This document shows positions 1-9,250 of a stretch of 64,000 bases of DNA, piece after piece. Under the pieces are notes generated by a model. The model searched no databases. It had not been told where the DNA came from and saw only the letters and a program-made list of their open reading frames with translations. Numbering within the stretch: position 1 is the first letter of the stretch; every line of letters starts with the position of its first letter. Position numbers and translations under genes: made by a program. Where the stretch lies: assembly GCF_000022485.1 (NCBI RefSeq), contig NC_012623.1:744001-808000 (forward strand), given 5' to 3'. Origin of the DNA: Sulfolobus islandicus Y.N.15.51. Lineage in GTDB: Archaea; Thermoproteota; Thermoprotei_A; Sulfolobales; Sulfolobaceae.

Positions 1-1
1 G

Positions 2-574
2 AAAATTCCAACTCCGGAATCAGAAGAACTTAAGCCAATTTCTAATTATGGATTATTTAAACTATTGTGTGAAAATGTGGTAAAGTATTACGCAGAACAA
101 TATGGCATAAAAAGCATAAGCGCAAGGCTGGCAAACATAACTGGAGGTAGGGTAAGTCATGGGGTAGTAGTTGATTTTGTCAAAAAACTCAGAAATAATC
201 CAAACTTGTTAGAAATCTTAGGAAATGGAAAACAAAGAAAAAGTTATCTGTATATTAATGATTTAATAGAGGCATTTATGATGTTAGAGGAAAAAGTAAA
301 CAAAATTTATGATGTTTTTAACATAGGTAATACTGACTGGATCTCTGTAGACGAGATTGCTAAAATCGTTATAGATGAAATGAGATTAAGCCCCAGAATC
401 ATTTATAAAGATTTGACAGCTGAGGGGAGGGGATGGCCGGGGGACGTGAGAGTAATGTTATTAGACATCTCAAAAATCTCAAAGGAAATAGGTTGGTCAC
501 CTAAAATGGGTTCTAGAGAAGTGATTAGGCAAGCCGTAAGAGACTTGTTATATGGATACAAGTCAGTCTATTAA
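2..574 (+). CDS. NAD-dependent sugar-nucleotide epimerase/dehydratase, 5' end outside window
   Basis: The reading frame is open from base 2, so the N-terminal Rossmann half lies upstream of the window. The visible 190 residues contain the extended short-chain dehydrogenase catalytic pair YxxxK (Tyr16 and Lys20 of the fragment). A substrate-domain sequence with GGR and a C-terminal segment of the UDP-glucose 4-epimerase/dTDP-glucose dehydratase type follow. Such enzymes epimerise or dehydrate nucleotide sugars in the cytosol for glycan synthesis. The exact substrate cannot be told from this half. A TTG at 65 is only an internal codon, because homology runs through it. Family call is firm; specific function is not. 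Confidence 0.85.
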   Translation, partial: KIPTPESEELKPISNYGLFKLLCENVVKYYAEQYGIKSISARLANITGGRVSHGVVVDFVKKLRNNPNLLEILGNGKQRKSYLYINDLIEAFMMLEEKVNKIYDVFNIGNTDWISVDEIAKIVIDEMRLSPRIIYKDLTAEGRGWPGDVRVMLLDISKISKEIGWSPKMGSREVIRQAVRDLLYGYKSVY

Positions 575-749
575 TAAAATGTTTCATATAATTAAACAGA
601 GTAAGGCACTTTCATATAAGAGCTATCTCTAAACTTCCTTGATAGATTATCAATGTCAGTTTATTATCTAATTATATTGACGCGACCACACAATCTTGCT
701 GCTTTTTTAATATTGCTCATTTTTACTGATCTCATACAAACCTATATAG
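575..749. other. Intergenic stretch, no gene seen
   Basis: AT-rich sequence between the epimerase and the first IS110 fragment. I see no plausible gene, RNA or repeat here. Confidence 0.5.
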
Positions 750-860
750 GTTGGTGATGTTAAGCGTTTTGGTGATAAGAAGAGGTTTGTTGCTTATTGT
801 GGTCTCGATCCTCTTGTTGAGTCTAGTGGTAAGAGTGTTGTATCGAGAGGCGTTCAGTAA
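750..860 (+). pseudogene. IS110-family transposase fragment
   Basis: The frame starting at 750 encodes about 36 residues matching the C-terminal Transposase_20 region of IS110 elements: a GDV-R-F start, then F-V-A-Y-C-G-L-D-P, then a Ser-Gly-Lys stretch. It ends in a stop at 858-860. It resembles the larger IS110 fragment at 953-1320 but lies on the opposite strand, so the two derive from separate copies. No start and no element ends are visible. Positions 861-952 between the two fragments hold nothing recognisable. Confidence 0.75.
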
Positions 861-952
861 TAAACCTTTCGGTCAAACTTCAAGCATAGTGTCAACTAAG
901 GTTGCCACGTGAGTCCTTTCAACCCACATGGCGATTCGAGGGAGGGATTCAC

Positions 953-1320
953 CTATTTAGGCTCATAAGGCCTATTATTATACCATACACTCCATATAAT
1001 CCTTGCCAACTTCCTAGCCAAAGCAGTGTACAACTTCTTACCTTTTAACCTATCCCTATGAGACTCATAAAACTTCAACAATGTTGGGTTCCTAGAATAA
1101 TTCCTCACTGCCAAAAAGTAGAACAAGCTACGCAAGTACTTATTACCCCTCTTGGAAATCCCCCTACTTATTACAGCTCTTCCACTCCTTTCCACAACTG
1201 GGTCTAGACCACAATAGGCAACAAATGATTCTGGCTTGGGAAAACGCCTAACATCACCAACAACACCAATAATAACCCCAGCTGCAAGCCTCCCAACACC
1301 CGGTATCGTCAATAGGACGT
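953..1320 (-). pseudogene. IS110-family transposase, C-terminal part
   Basis: About 120 residues of the IS110 C-terminal domain. They begin with L-L-T-I-P-G-V-G, the helix-hairpin-helix-like TIPGVG signature, then GDVRRF, FVAYCGLDPVVERSG and a basic C-terminus typical of Transposase_20. The N-terminal DEDD catalytic domain is missing. The frame runs without a stop into the border of the IS5-like element at 1321, so that insertion cut the gene. Sequence just beyond the far border (2248 onward, minus strand) continues in a compatible frame for about 20 codons, which fits an interrupted IS110 gene. Confidence 0.8.
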
Positions 1321-1492
1321 GAGAATGTCCGAAATGTAATTATCTGAATGAATATATAAATGAATGATAAATATTAATATTATCAGAAGTATAAAACCTG
1401 GTTAATCTGGAAAAACTTGATCATGGAAAAATATCAAGTTAAGAAGATTTATTTATCATGCATGGTGATGCTTGAGTGCGTGATGACGTTTC

Positions 1493-1795
1493 TTAGAGTT
1501 GAACTATTCGACGTCCTGGAGGGGTTCTTCGTTGGACGGCTAGGAACATCCTGATGTTGTAGAAGACTCCCAGGACGTGGAGGAAGGCTTCGTTCCTCCA
1601 CACCGTGGTCCCATAGGGCCTCCAGAACTTGTACAGGAAGGTACCGAAGAACTCCACGTGAGCCCTCAGAGTCGTGAAAGGTTTCTCCATAGCTATGAGC
1701 TGGGTTGGGGAGGGCGAGAAACCCCTGTCAGCTATCTTAATCCCCTTGAGCGGGGACTTAAATCTCGGGGCTACTGGGTAGGCACTTCTCCTCAA
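1493..1795 (-). pseudogene. IS5-family transposase, C-terminal remnant
   Basis: The aligned part starts near GIKIADRGF and continues with HVEFFGTFLYKFWRPYGT and a final helix. It corresponds residue by residue to YKVVDRGF and YVEFFGIFLKRYWRPYA in the intact element at 49552-50490, so it carries the third-acidic-residue region of the DDE fold. The first residues before GIKI are read-through from the deletion scar. Confidence 0.75.
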
Positions 1796-2051
1796 ACTTG
1801 AAGGAAATTTCCAGCAACTTCTTCCTCACTTCGTATACTCTTCCCACGAAATCGTGTAACGTGCTCTTGCCCACTTTCCTCCCAACGAACCACGCCACAA
1901 CGACGTTCACGTTGACCATCTTTACTGCGTCTCTATAGGAACAAGAGTAGAGTACCATGACGATTAGTAACTTCAGGTAAACCAGAGTGCCTTCTCCTAG
2001 AACTCTTTCTAAATCTAGGGTGTCTAGCACGGGTTTGATATCCGTTACCAT
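1758..2051 (-). pseudogene. IS5-family transposase, N-terminal remnant
   Basis: 97 codons whose middle (LLIVMVLYSCSYRDAV, then VVAWFVG) matches the N-terminal helical region of the intact IS5-family transposase at 49552-50490. The latter has LIVMMIWQCSYRDVEAYY and then VVRWFLG. The frame stops at the internal deletion point and overlaps the C-terminal remnant by 38 bases in another frame. Not functional alone. Confidence 0.75.
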
Positions 2052-2357
2052 TTTTCCCTCTACGGCATATCCTCTCTTGGGGGGAGAGAATAGTACACTA
2101 AGTTTGGGATGCGTCTTAGTGTACGTGCCATGGTACTACTCTCTCCTCCCATAACTTAAGTATTACTACAATTTAATCCAAGATAATGCTAAGAATCAAT
2201 TTATTCTCAAAAATTAAAATTCAGTTTTTTACATTCCGGACACTCTCACCTATCTAATCTTCTCCACTACATATTGAATTCCGAATTGATTAGAAAACCC
2301 TCCCAAGAGGAAAGTTGAAAATGTTTCTTAATCATTCTTTTTGAGGAAATTTAGTGC

Positions 2358-2454
<97 letters not shown>

Positions 2455-2505
2455 ATCAATAAAAACTACTATAAATAATATATAAAGTAAACGGTTTCTA
2501 GCTAT

Positions 2506-3630
2506 TTAATCTATAACTATGCGTGTGTCACATAGATTCATTATATCTTTATCATGCGTAGCGAGAATTAAGCCTCGTCTTTGCTCCTTAAGAACTTTCA
2601 CCATTTCGTAGAACGAAAGTAATGCTTCTCCATCCATTCCTATACTAGGCTCATCTAAGCCTATTACTTTAGAGTTTGAAGAAAAGGCTGATGCTATCAG
2701 AACCCTCATTTTTTGACCGAAACTTAGAGCATAGGGACTTCTATCTGCCAAACTTTCTATATTAAATAAAGATAAAGCATATTTACTTCCTACAATCTCC
2801 TTTACGGTAAAATCAAAGAATTGTAAGTCTACTTCTTGAAAAATTACGAAGATTTTCCTAAATAGTTTTCTGAGAATAGTAGTTTTACCACTTCCGTTTC
2901 TGCCTAATAAACACAAAATTTCCCTTTCTCTTATTTTTATCGTATAATTATTAACATTTACATTAAATATTTCATTACCCAATTCACTGTTAATCTTAGG
3001 TAAACTAAATCCTCTTAATCCTTCTTTCCTCAAGAATTCCGTATCGAAAAGTTTTTCCTTGGATATTTCATTTATTTCCGTATTATTCTTAATCATGTAG
3101 ACCCTATCTACTAATTTGCGCAATTCGTCAATACGATGTTCAGCAATCAAACTGTTTTTAGGAATTATTTCACTAACCAACCTTACTCCTTCATCATCTA
3201 AGTTTGCAAATGGCTCGTCCAGTAAGATATATTCGGGATTTGAAGCTAAAACTGAAGCGATAGCGTACCTCTTTTTATATCCGTCCGACAATTTATTGAA
3301 CTCGCCCTCATAGTAATTACCCATTAACTTTCTAGCTATTTTATCATCTACCCTATGGAATCTTTTCATTAACTCGATTTCATCCTTGCACGTCGAAGCC
3401 AATATTTGAGAAGAAACGTCTTGTAAAACTGCTGAGATTCTTGAATAATCCTTCTCTTTGCAGAAGTCCATATCATCAACTATAACGTTATTAAAGGTAG
3501 TCTGATCTATGCATAATGTGGATAATATTAATGTAGTTTTTCCGCTTCCGTTCTTACCTACTAAACCTACTCTTTCTCCTTTTTCAATCTCTATCTTTCC
3601 GTTTAAATATTTAGGACTACTGATAAGCAT
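2506..3630 (-). CDS. ECF transporter ATPase with two fused ABC domains
   Basis: Cytosolic ATPase of an energy-coupling-factor vitamin importer. Two ABC cassettes are fused in one 374-residue chain. The first has Walker A GKNGSGKT near residue 25 and a [10 protein letters not shown] Walker B/D-loop. The second has GRNGSGKT near 243, a signature-like SFGQKMR and [10 protein letters not shown]. This EcfA1-A2 fusion replaces the usual heterodimer. It overlaps the EcfT gene upstream by 28 bases and is the last gene of an S-T-A operon. The start chosen leaves a short N-terminus, but the Walker A spacing is still acceptable. The transported substrate is unknown. Confidence 0.88.
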   Translation of the reverse strand: MLISSPKYLNGKIEIEKGERVGLVGKNGSGKTTLILSTLCIDQTTFNNVIVDDMDFCKEKDYSRISAVLQDVSSQILASTCKDEIELMKRFHRVDDKIARKLMGNYYEGEFNKLSDGYKKRYAIASVLASNPEYILLDEPFANLDDEGVRLVSEIIPKNSLIAEHRIDELRKLVDRVYMIKNNTEINEISKEKLFDTEFLRKEGLRGFSLPKINSELGNEIFNVNVNNYTIKIREREILCLLGRNGSGKTTILRKLFRKIFVIFQEVDLQFFDFTVKEIVGSKYALSLFNIESLADRSPYALSFGQKMRVLIASAFSSNSKVIGLDEPSIGMDGEALLSFYEMVKVLKEQRRGLILATHDKDIMNLCDTRIVID

Positions 3631-4184
3631 AATGCGGCTACACCTATAAGTAGAAGTATTAAATCTTCCCTTGAAGGTTTTAAATTTCTCTTATAATTAT
3701 ACTTACCGAACAACTTAACAGTATATGCAACATATAAATTATCAGCTACTTTCACGGTTTCTACTATTATTGGAACTAATAATCTTTTAAGATCTAATAA
3801 ATTTATTTTTCGAATTCTTGCATAAAATGCAACGTTTTGCATTAAATCATAAAACCTAGGATAATATGTAAGAGCGATTACAAGAGGAACCCCCTTAGAA
3901 CCAAGTAAGTCAATTATTGAAGACTTATCAGTATAGTCGCTTGAAATTAGGAAAACGTTAACAATTGAGAAAGCTCTAAGCGTATACTCATAAATGAAAA
4001 TTTTCCCAAGAAAACCCAATATAAGATAAGATAGAATACCAATTATAGCCTCTATTACAATAATCCATTTTCTTCTATATAATACGATCGATGTAACTAG
4101 AAATGGTATGACAGAATTAAAAAATATACTATTTGCATAGATTAGGACTGAAAAAACTAAAATATAAAGAAACTTTACCTTCAT
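3603..4184 (-). CDS. ECF transporter transmembrane component EcfT
   Basis: 193 residues with about four to five hydrophobic helices and a cytoplasmic segment containing [17 protein letters not shown]. This fits the EcfT coupling helices, whose Ala-Arg-Gly-like motif docks on the ABC subunits. It overlaps the upstream S-component gene by four bases (ATGA) and the ATPase gene by 28 bases, so all three are translated from one message. In the membrane it would transmit ATP-driven motion to the substrate-binding subunit. Confidence 0.8.
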   Translation of the reverse strand: MKVKFLYILVFSVLIYANSIFFNSVIPFLVTSIVLYRRKWIIVIEAIIGILSYLILGFLGKIFIYEYTLRAFSIVNVFLISSDYTDKSSIIDLLGSKGVPLVIALTYYPRFYDLMQNVAFYARIRKINLLDLKRLLVPIIVETVKVADNLYVAYTVKLFGKYNYKRNLKPSREDLILLLIGVAALCLSVVLNI

Positions 4185-4735
4185 TTGATAACCCCTGCTC
4201 TGATTAAATATGAGACAATATAGAAAGATATCAATCCCATTAATGCACTTTCGGCAAACATTCCAACTGATACTCCAGTCCAGATATATAATGAAGTTAT
4301 TATAGGTGCAGGGACTTTCACCATGTAAAGAGCAAGTAAAGTACTTAATATCCCCTCTAGACCTCCCGCAATTGTAGTATAAGTTATTACTGCCTTCAAA
4401 GACCTATATCCCATGACTCTTGTTATGCCCTCTACAATTAGTGCTATAATAGTTAAAGGTATTGCAATAAATGGTAAGAAGCTAATTGCATACAATCCAG
4501 CGTTAATTAACCCTATAAAAATAGGACCTAACTTTCTATTAATAACTTGTATGCCAATGGAAAGAAGTATTAGAGGAACAGTGAGATTCAATATTGGATC
4601 CGCAAATATATTTACAGCAAAAAGACTAGTAGATAGTGCTAATCCCGCAGCAACAACATATGATGCCACTGAGAAAACTGCTGCATAAACTAAGGCCTTC
4701 TTAACTGAAATTTGATCTGAAGACTTATCGTTCAT
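4181..4735 (-). CDS. ECF transporter substrate-binding membrane subunit (S component)
   Basis: 184 residues with six predicted hydrophobic helices and no charged catalytic motifs, preceding EcfT and the double ATPase in one operon. Size, topology and position are those of an S component, which binds a vitamin or similar small molecule in the membrane. The neighbouring ThDP-type enzyme gene (4798-6429, same strand, upstream) makes thiamine a conceivable substrate. I see no specific ThiT or other signature, so that is only a guess. First gene of the operon. Confidence 0.72.
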   Translation of the reverse strand: MNDKSSDQISVKKALVYAAVFSVASYVVAAGLALSTSLFAVNIFADPILNLTVPLILLSIGIQVINRKLGPIFIGLINAGLYAISFLPFIAIPLTIIALIVEGITRVMGYRSLKAVITYTTIAGGLEGILSTLLALYMVKVPAPIITSLYIWTGVSVGMFAESALMGLISFYIVSYLIRAGVIK

Positions 4736-4797
4736 ATTTTAAACTTCAGAATAAGACAAAATAAAATTTTAGTCTTAATAAGTACTTTACCTTTATA

Positions 4798-6429
4798 TTA
4801 AATTCTTGAAACTACAACTGACTCGAAATTAGGATCTATCTTTACATTTACGATTTTCTTATCTGCAGATTTTAAAGCCTCCTCTAACTCAGTTAGCGTT
4901 TCAACAGTTACACCACCTAGGGTTCTTTTTACAATCTCATTGAAATTAACGTTGATACTAGTTTGTGATCTAGTAATGGTCGGTAAATCAGAGCTTGAAA
5001 CTTCAATATAATTTGCACCACCATCGTTTAACACAATTATTTTTCCCTTAATCTTATCCACTTTGTATTCTAGTAATGACAAATATGGTAATATTCCTTC
5101 TAGGTCAGTAATTCCATATGCAACGTATTTAGAAGCTATAGCACCACCCACTGCAATACCCCTCTCAAGCAAAGATTCTGCAGTATACCAGCTCTTCTTA
5201 GCGTTTATTGGTAATCTAACGAAATCTATTGTGGTAGCTGACATATCTACATACACTTTTTCAAAACCACCTACTGTGCTTAGCATTTTCACTACGTCAA
5301 TTGGCCATAATCCGCTATAAGATTTAACTGAATGTACTTCACGCTGATTCTTATAAATAATGTCACTAGCTCCTCTATTTACTTTCTCCTTTATCTTAGC
5401 TTTCAATTGTGTTAAGAGCTCCCTTAAGAATAGCCCAGTATCAGCTACTACTGGAACATGAGGCATGAAGACCTTGCCTATGTCTTCACCATCAACATTA
5501 TTATGTGCTAATATGCCCTTGTACTTTAATGACCAGCCAGCCGTACTTAACTGAGTAAACCTAGTGCCTAAAGCTAATATTACGTCAGCATTCTCTATCA
5601 AATAATTTGCAGCATCAGTACCAAAGGCGCCTAATCCTTCTCCAGCAAATAATTTATGGTTAGATGGTATTGAACCTTTCGCCTTAAATGTAGTAACCAC
5701 CGGCGAATCTAATAACTCAGCCAATTCAACTAACATGTCTTCTGCATCGCTTAAAACTATCCCATATCCCGCGATTATAACTGGTAATTTAGCATTAGTC
5801 AGAAGTTCAGCCACTTTAGCCACAGTATTTTTATCTGGAGTCCTCTTCTCGGGCTTTTGACCCGCAGTGGATAACGGATAAGCTTTTGCCCTAAATAAGT
5901 CTTCAGATATTTCAACATAAGAAGGCCTTGGTCTATTACTAACCGCTTCCTTGTAGGCTTTCTCTATTGTAACAGTTATTTCTTCTATACTGATAACTCT
6001 TTCTTTTGTCTTGGTTATTGGAGATAAAATATTTGATAAGTCATCAATCGTTCTAAATTCGCCAATTCTAGCCCTTCCCGTATCCCTATGTGATCTTACG
6101 CTAGATATAATAAGAAGAGGAACCGATTCCATATATGCTTGAGCTATGACATTTACCGCATCAGTTAGCTTAGAACCAGGTATCTGAATTATAGTTCCGA
6201 CTGAGTTATTTTCCATTGCATAAGCGTATGCCAACCAACTTGCGTCTTTTACTGCCATAGAAAATTCTACTTCAATATTATACTTCTTTAGCATTTCCTT
6301 AACCATATTCGGTAGGAAGTAAGTCGAAAACACTTTGGTTATCCCAATGTCATTAAGAACATATGCAAGTGCTTCCTCACCTTTCATTTCTACGCCTACA
6401 GTCTCCTCTTTCCTTTTGGGCTGACTCAT
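4798..6429 (-). CDS. Thiamine-diphosphate-enzyme-fold protein (acetolactate synthase large-subunit-like), probably degenerate
   Basis: 543 residues with the three-domain layout of acetohydroxyacid synthase/pyruvate oxidase: an N-terminal PYR domain, a middle Rossmann domain (PVIIAGYGIVLSDAE, then ILALGTRFTQ) and a C-terminal PP-like domain. The PYR domain normally has a His-Glu pair that activates ThDP. Here the aligned place reads FSMAVKDAS, so the glutamate is absent. The C-terminal part has VLNDGGANY rather than a clear GDG...NN metal/diphosphate motif. It may have lost catalysis or changed cofactor. It stands alone, 62 bases upstream of the ECF operon, and follows a tRNA gene. Confidence 0.75.
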   Translation of the reverse strand: MSQPKRKEETVGVEMKGEEALAYVLNDIGITKVFSTYFLPNMVKEMLKKYNIEVEFSMAVKDASWLAYAYAMENNSVGTIIQIPGSKLTDAVNVIAQAYMESVPLLIISSVRSHRDTGRARIGEFRTIDDLSNILSPITKTKERVISIEEITVTIEKAYKEAVSNRPRPSYVEISEDLFRAKAYPLSTAGQKPEKRTPDKNTVAKVAELLTNAKLPVIIAGYGIVLSDAEDMLVELAELLDSPVVTTFKAKGSIPSNHKLFAGEGLGAFGTDAANYLIENADVILALGTRFTQLSTAGWSLKYKGILAHNNVDGEDIGKVFMPHVPVVADTGLFLRELLTQLKAKIKEKVNRGASDIIYKNQREVHSVKSYSGLWPIDVVKMLSTVGGFEKVYVDMSATTIDFVRLPINAKKSWYTAESLLERGIAVGGAIASKYVAYGITDLEGILPYLSLLEYKVDKIKGKIIVLNDGGANYIEVSSSDLPTITRSQTSINVNFNEIVKRTLGGVTVETLTELEEALKSADKKIVNVKIDPNFESVVVSRI

Positions 6430-6469
6430 ACTAACATTATAATTAAGACTACTTTTTAAATCTTCTAAA

Positions 6470-6583
6470 AGCCGGGGGCGGGATTTGAACCCGCGAAATA
6501 ACGGGTGTCAACTAATACCACTGCGGCCCCTAGCGCTACCGATGGGCTGGTAGTGCCGCCTTAGACCGCTCGGCCACCCCGGC
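6470..6583 (-). tRNA. Type II tRNA (Leu/Ser-like), probable intron, anticodon unresolved
   Basis: On the minus strand the acceptor GCCGGGG pairs with CCCCGGC. The D region GGCCGAGCGGTCTAAGGC is typical of Leu/Ser tRNAs. A perfect T arm GCGGG-TTCAAAT-CCCGC is present. Between them are about 63 bases, more than an ordinary anticodon and long variable arm, so an intron is likely. CACT can pair with AGTG as part of the anticodon stem, but I cannot find a loop with a proper U33 and anticodon by eye. The base after the acceptor is T, unusual for Leu or Ser. It is clearly a tRNA gene; isotype is left open. Confidence 0.8.
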
Positions 6584-6634
6584 AACAATAATAACTTATT
6601 AAAAGCTACTTAAAAACTATATGGGTGCATATGC

Positions 6635-7195
6635 TTGATACCTTTTAGCAAGGTAGGAGAAGTTCTTCATGAATTACAAGATCTTACAAAATTCATAATA
6701 ATTGGAGATACAATAGTCGATATTTCTCTAAAGAGAAAAGGAACTGAGAGTGATGTGGACTTGTTTGCTCTAGATATAAGCGTCTTAGTAGATGACGATA
6801 AAATCAGAAACTTCGCATATGAGAGAGGATGGGATTATGGTAGAACTCCAATTGATACTCCAAGATTATTAGCTCCAGTTGATGATGACCAACTCCAAGT
6901 AGATTTGTATGAAAATATACAAGATTTCTTTGTTCCTAAAGAAATTCTAGATAGTGCAGTTAATATAAAAATAGGAGCTTATGAGTTTAAAAGCATAAGA
7001 TTAGAAGATTACATTTTGCTCAAAGCCAACGCGTTTAGAGAGGAAGACGAAGATGAACTAAAAACACTAGTGTACTTACTTGGAGAAGGTAAGATCAGTA
7101 TCGATAAGGAATATTTGAAAACGCATGTGAACGCATTTGAGGAAAATAGTGAAAGTATAAAGGAACGTTTATCAGCAATTGGAATAAAAATTTAG
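6635..7195 (+). CDS. Nucleotidyltransferase-fold protein, function unknown
   Basis: 186 residues. FIIIGDTIVDISLKRKGTESDVDLFALD resembles a nucleotidyltransferase core (hG-x..-D-hDhh, Asp pair in ESDVDLF), and an acidic second part (DDDQLQVDLYEN) offers a third acidic residue. Archaeal proteins of this kind are annotated as minimal nucleotidyltransferases of unknown substrate. The TTG at 6635 is the first in-frame start and follows a short leaderless-type gap after the tRNA promoter. It is transcribed toward L40e, which is convergent. Confidence 0.6.
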   Translation: MIPFSKVGEVLHELQDLTKFIIIGDTIVDISLKRKGTESDVDLFALDISVLVDDDKIRNFAYERGWDYGRTPIDTPRLLAPVDDDQLQVDLYENIQDFFVPKEILDSAVNIKIGAYEFKSIRLEDYILLKANAFREEDEDELKTLVYLLGEGKISIDKEYLKTHVNAFEENSESIKERLSAIGIKI

Positions 7196-7210
7196 TTAAG
7201 TAAAAAAATG

Positions 7211-7381
7211 TTAGCCTTTCTTAGTTGGTAATTCCTTCTTCTTCAATCTTAAGTTTGTACTATGACATCGCCTACATTTGGTTGCCCTTATAGGATTAAG
7301 AGCTCCGCATTTTCTGCATACCTTTTTCAAAAATACCCTTTGTTGCACTATCTGTAATTTCGCGGGATCGGTTAGCGGCAT
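7211..7381 (-). CDS. rpl40e: Ribosomal protein L40e
   Basis: A 56-residue basic protein. It starts [20 protein letters not shown] and carries a zinc-binding CxxC...CxxC set ([10 protein letters not shown] and KCRRCHS), exactly the archaeal/eukaryotic L40e (without the ubiquitin fusion of eukaryotes). It binds the large ribosomal subunit. The gene lies in the 250-base space between the nucleotidyltransferase-like gene and the NusA-like gene, on the opposite strand to both. Its length matches the family. Confidence 0.95.
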   Translation of the reverse strand: MPLTDPAKLQIVQQRVFLKKVCRKCGALNPIRATKCRRCHSTNLRLKKKELPTKKG

Positions 7382-7443
7382 TTATTTATCCCGGCTATAA
7401 TTATTTTATCTCGCATTCATAAGTATTGCGGTAAACGGAGTGA

Positions 7444-7956
7444 ATGAAGATGAAGATCCCCCTAGATTATGTTTGCGTTAGAAGTGGACTTCTGTGCAAT
7501 AGATGCCAGTCTCTTATAGATAGTGGTGAGGTATTTGAATATGAAGTTGAAATAATAAAAGTACTATTAGATTTAGAGGAAACGCAGTTCAAAGAGCTTA
7601 AGGATTCCATATATCATAAGGCCTACAAAGTGGACGATCTACTAATATTATTAGTTACAAGTGGACCCGAGATGACTCAACAGAAGTGGATCAAAATAGC
7701 AAGAATCTTGCAAGATAAATTGAACATGAAAGTTAGAGTCTTAGAAAAAACTAATAGCATAAAGAATAGTGCAGTACAATTACTCTCGCCTGCTAGAGTA
7801 CTTGGTGTAAATACTGTATGGATGCCGGATGGTTCTGTGCAATATGTAATTCGTGTGTCTAGATCAGAAAGAAGATTATTACCAGCTGAAGCACAACTTT
7901 TAGAGTCAGCATTAACTAAAATACATTCAACGCCAGTAAGAATAAGGGTCGAGTAA
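7444..7956 (+). CDS. NusA-like KH-domain RNA-binding protein
   Basis: 170 residues with an N-terminal [14 protein letters not shown] segment, whose three cysteines may bind zinc, and a KH-like core. A C-terminal [18 protein letters not shown] helix region is typical of the archaeal NusA-related protein encoded beside aspS. It probably binds RNA during transcription or ribosome assembly. ATG at 7444 follows a GGAG-like purine run. One base separates its stop from the TTG of aspS, so the two are co-transcribed. Confidence 0.7.
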   Translation: MKMKIPLDYVCVRSGLLCNRCQSLIDSGEVFEYEVEIIKVLLDLEETQFKELKDSIYHKAYKVDDLLILLVTSGPEMTQQKWIKIARILQDKLNMKVRVLEKTNSIKNSAVQLLSPARVLGVNTVWMPDGSVQYVIRVSRSERRLLPAEAQLLESALTKIHSTPVRIRVE

Positions 7957-7957
7957 G

Positions 7958-9247
7958 TTGTTTAGGACACATCTAGTTTCAGAATTAAATCCTAAATTAG
8001 ATGGAGCAGAAGTAAAAGTAGCTGGATGGGTTCATAATATAAGGAATCTAGGTGGAAAGGTATTTATTTTATTAAGAGATAAGAGTGGAATAGGACAGAT
8101 AGTAGTTGAGAAAGGTAATAGTGCTTATGATAAAATCATGAATATAGGATTAGAATCAACGCTAGTTGTAAATGGCATAGTGAAGGCTGATCCGAGAGCT
8201 CCTAATGGTATTGAAGTACACGCAAAAGACGTAGAAATACTCTCATATGCGAAGTCTCCATTGCCGTTAGACGTAACGGGCAAGGTTAAAGCTGATATAG
8301 ATACTAGACTTAGAGAAAGATTACTAGATTTAAGAAGATTGGAAATGCAAGCAGTATTGAAAATCCAGTCAGTAGCGGTAAAATCGTTTAGGGAAACATT
8401 ATATAAATACGGATTTGTAGAAGTCTTTACTCCAAAAATAATTGCTAGTGCGACAGAGGGAGGAGCCCAATTATTTCCAGTATTATACTTTGGAAAAGAA
8501 GCATTTCTAGCTCAGAGCCCACAATTATACAAAGAATTATTAGCTGGTGCTATAGAAAGAGTATTTGAGATAGCTCCTGCATGGAGAGCAGAAGAGTCAG
8601 ATACACCGTATCATCTCTCAGAGTTCATTAGTATGGATGTAGAAATGGCCTTTGCAGATTATAACGATATAATGGCTCTAATCGAACAAATAATCTATAA
8701 CATGATAAATGATGTAAGGAGAGAATGTGAAAATGAATTAAAAATTTTAAATTATACTCCACCAGATGTTAAAATACCTATGAAGAAAATTTCCTATTCA
8801 GAGGCAATAGAGATTCTGAAAAGTAAGGGCGTAAATATTAAATTTGGCGATGATGTAGGAACACCTGAACTGAGAGTATTATATAGTGAATTAAAAGAAG
8901 ATCTTTACTTCGTAACTGATTGGCCTTGGCTAAGTAGACCATTTTATACAAAGCAGAAAAAGGACAATCCGCAGCTGAGTGAAAGCTTCGATTTAATTTT
9001 CAGATGGTTGGAGATTGTTTCTGGAAGTTCGAGAAATCATGTGAAAGAAGTCCTAGAGAATTCACTTAAAGTAAGAGGATTAAATCCAGAAAGTTTTGAG
9101 TTCTTCCTAAAATGGTTTGATTATGGGATGCCACCACACGCTGGTTTTGGCATGGGATTAGCAAGAGTAATGTTAATGTTAACTGGACTTCAGAGCGTAA
9201 AGGAAGTAGTACCATTCCCTAGAGATAAGAAGAGACTAACACCATAA
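7958..9247 (+). CDS. aspS: Aspartyl-tRNA synthetase
   Basis: 429 residues, class II synthetase of the archaeal (often non-discriminating) AspRS type. An OB-fold anticodon-binding domain ([22 protein letters not shown]) occupies about residues 1-105. The catalytic domain carries motif 2 ([18 protein letters not shown]) and motif 3 ([15 protein letters not shown]). It charges tRNA-Asp in the cytosol. The start is TTG directly after the previous stop, and the N-terminal [12 protein letters not shown] is family-like. The gene is convergent with truD, three bases away. Confidence 0.95.
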   Translation: MFRTHLVSELNPKLDGAEVKVAGWVHNIRNLGGKVFILLRDKSGIGQIVVEKGNSAYDKIMNIGLESTLVVNGIVKADPRAPNGIEVHAKDVEILSYAKSPLPLDVTGKVKADIDTRLRERLLDLRRLEMQAVLKIQSVAVKSFRETLYKYGFVEVFTPKIIASATEGGAQLFPVLYFGKEAFLAQSPQLYKELLAGAIERVFEIAPAWRAEESDTPYHLSEFISMDVEMAFADYNDIMALIEQIIYNMINDVRRECENELKILNYTPPDVKIPMKKISYSEAIEILKSKGVNIKFGDDVGTPELRVLYSELKEDLYFVTDWPWLSRPFYTKQKKDNPQLSESFDLIFRWLEIVSGSSRNHVKEVLENSLKVRGLNPESFEFFLKWFDYGMPPHAGFGMGLARVMLMLTGLQSVKEVVPFPRDKKRLTP

Positions 9248-9250
9248 AAG

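Larger units (their letters stand above)
1321..2247 (-). mobile_element. Internally deleted IS5-family element (927 bp)
   Basis: The ends carry terminal inverted repeats: GAGAATGTCCGAAATGTAA at 1321 and, on the complement of the right end, GAGAGTGTCCGGAATGTAA ending at 2247. They share the GAGAGTGTCC core of the full-length IS5-family element at 49352-50647. The interior encodes only the N-terminal and C-terminal parts of the transposase, and roughly 130 middle residues with the first catalytic region are gone. It is therefore non-autonomous. No clean target duplication is visible (acgt on the left, acct on the right). It sits inside an IS110 remnant. Confidence 0.75.
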
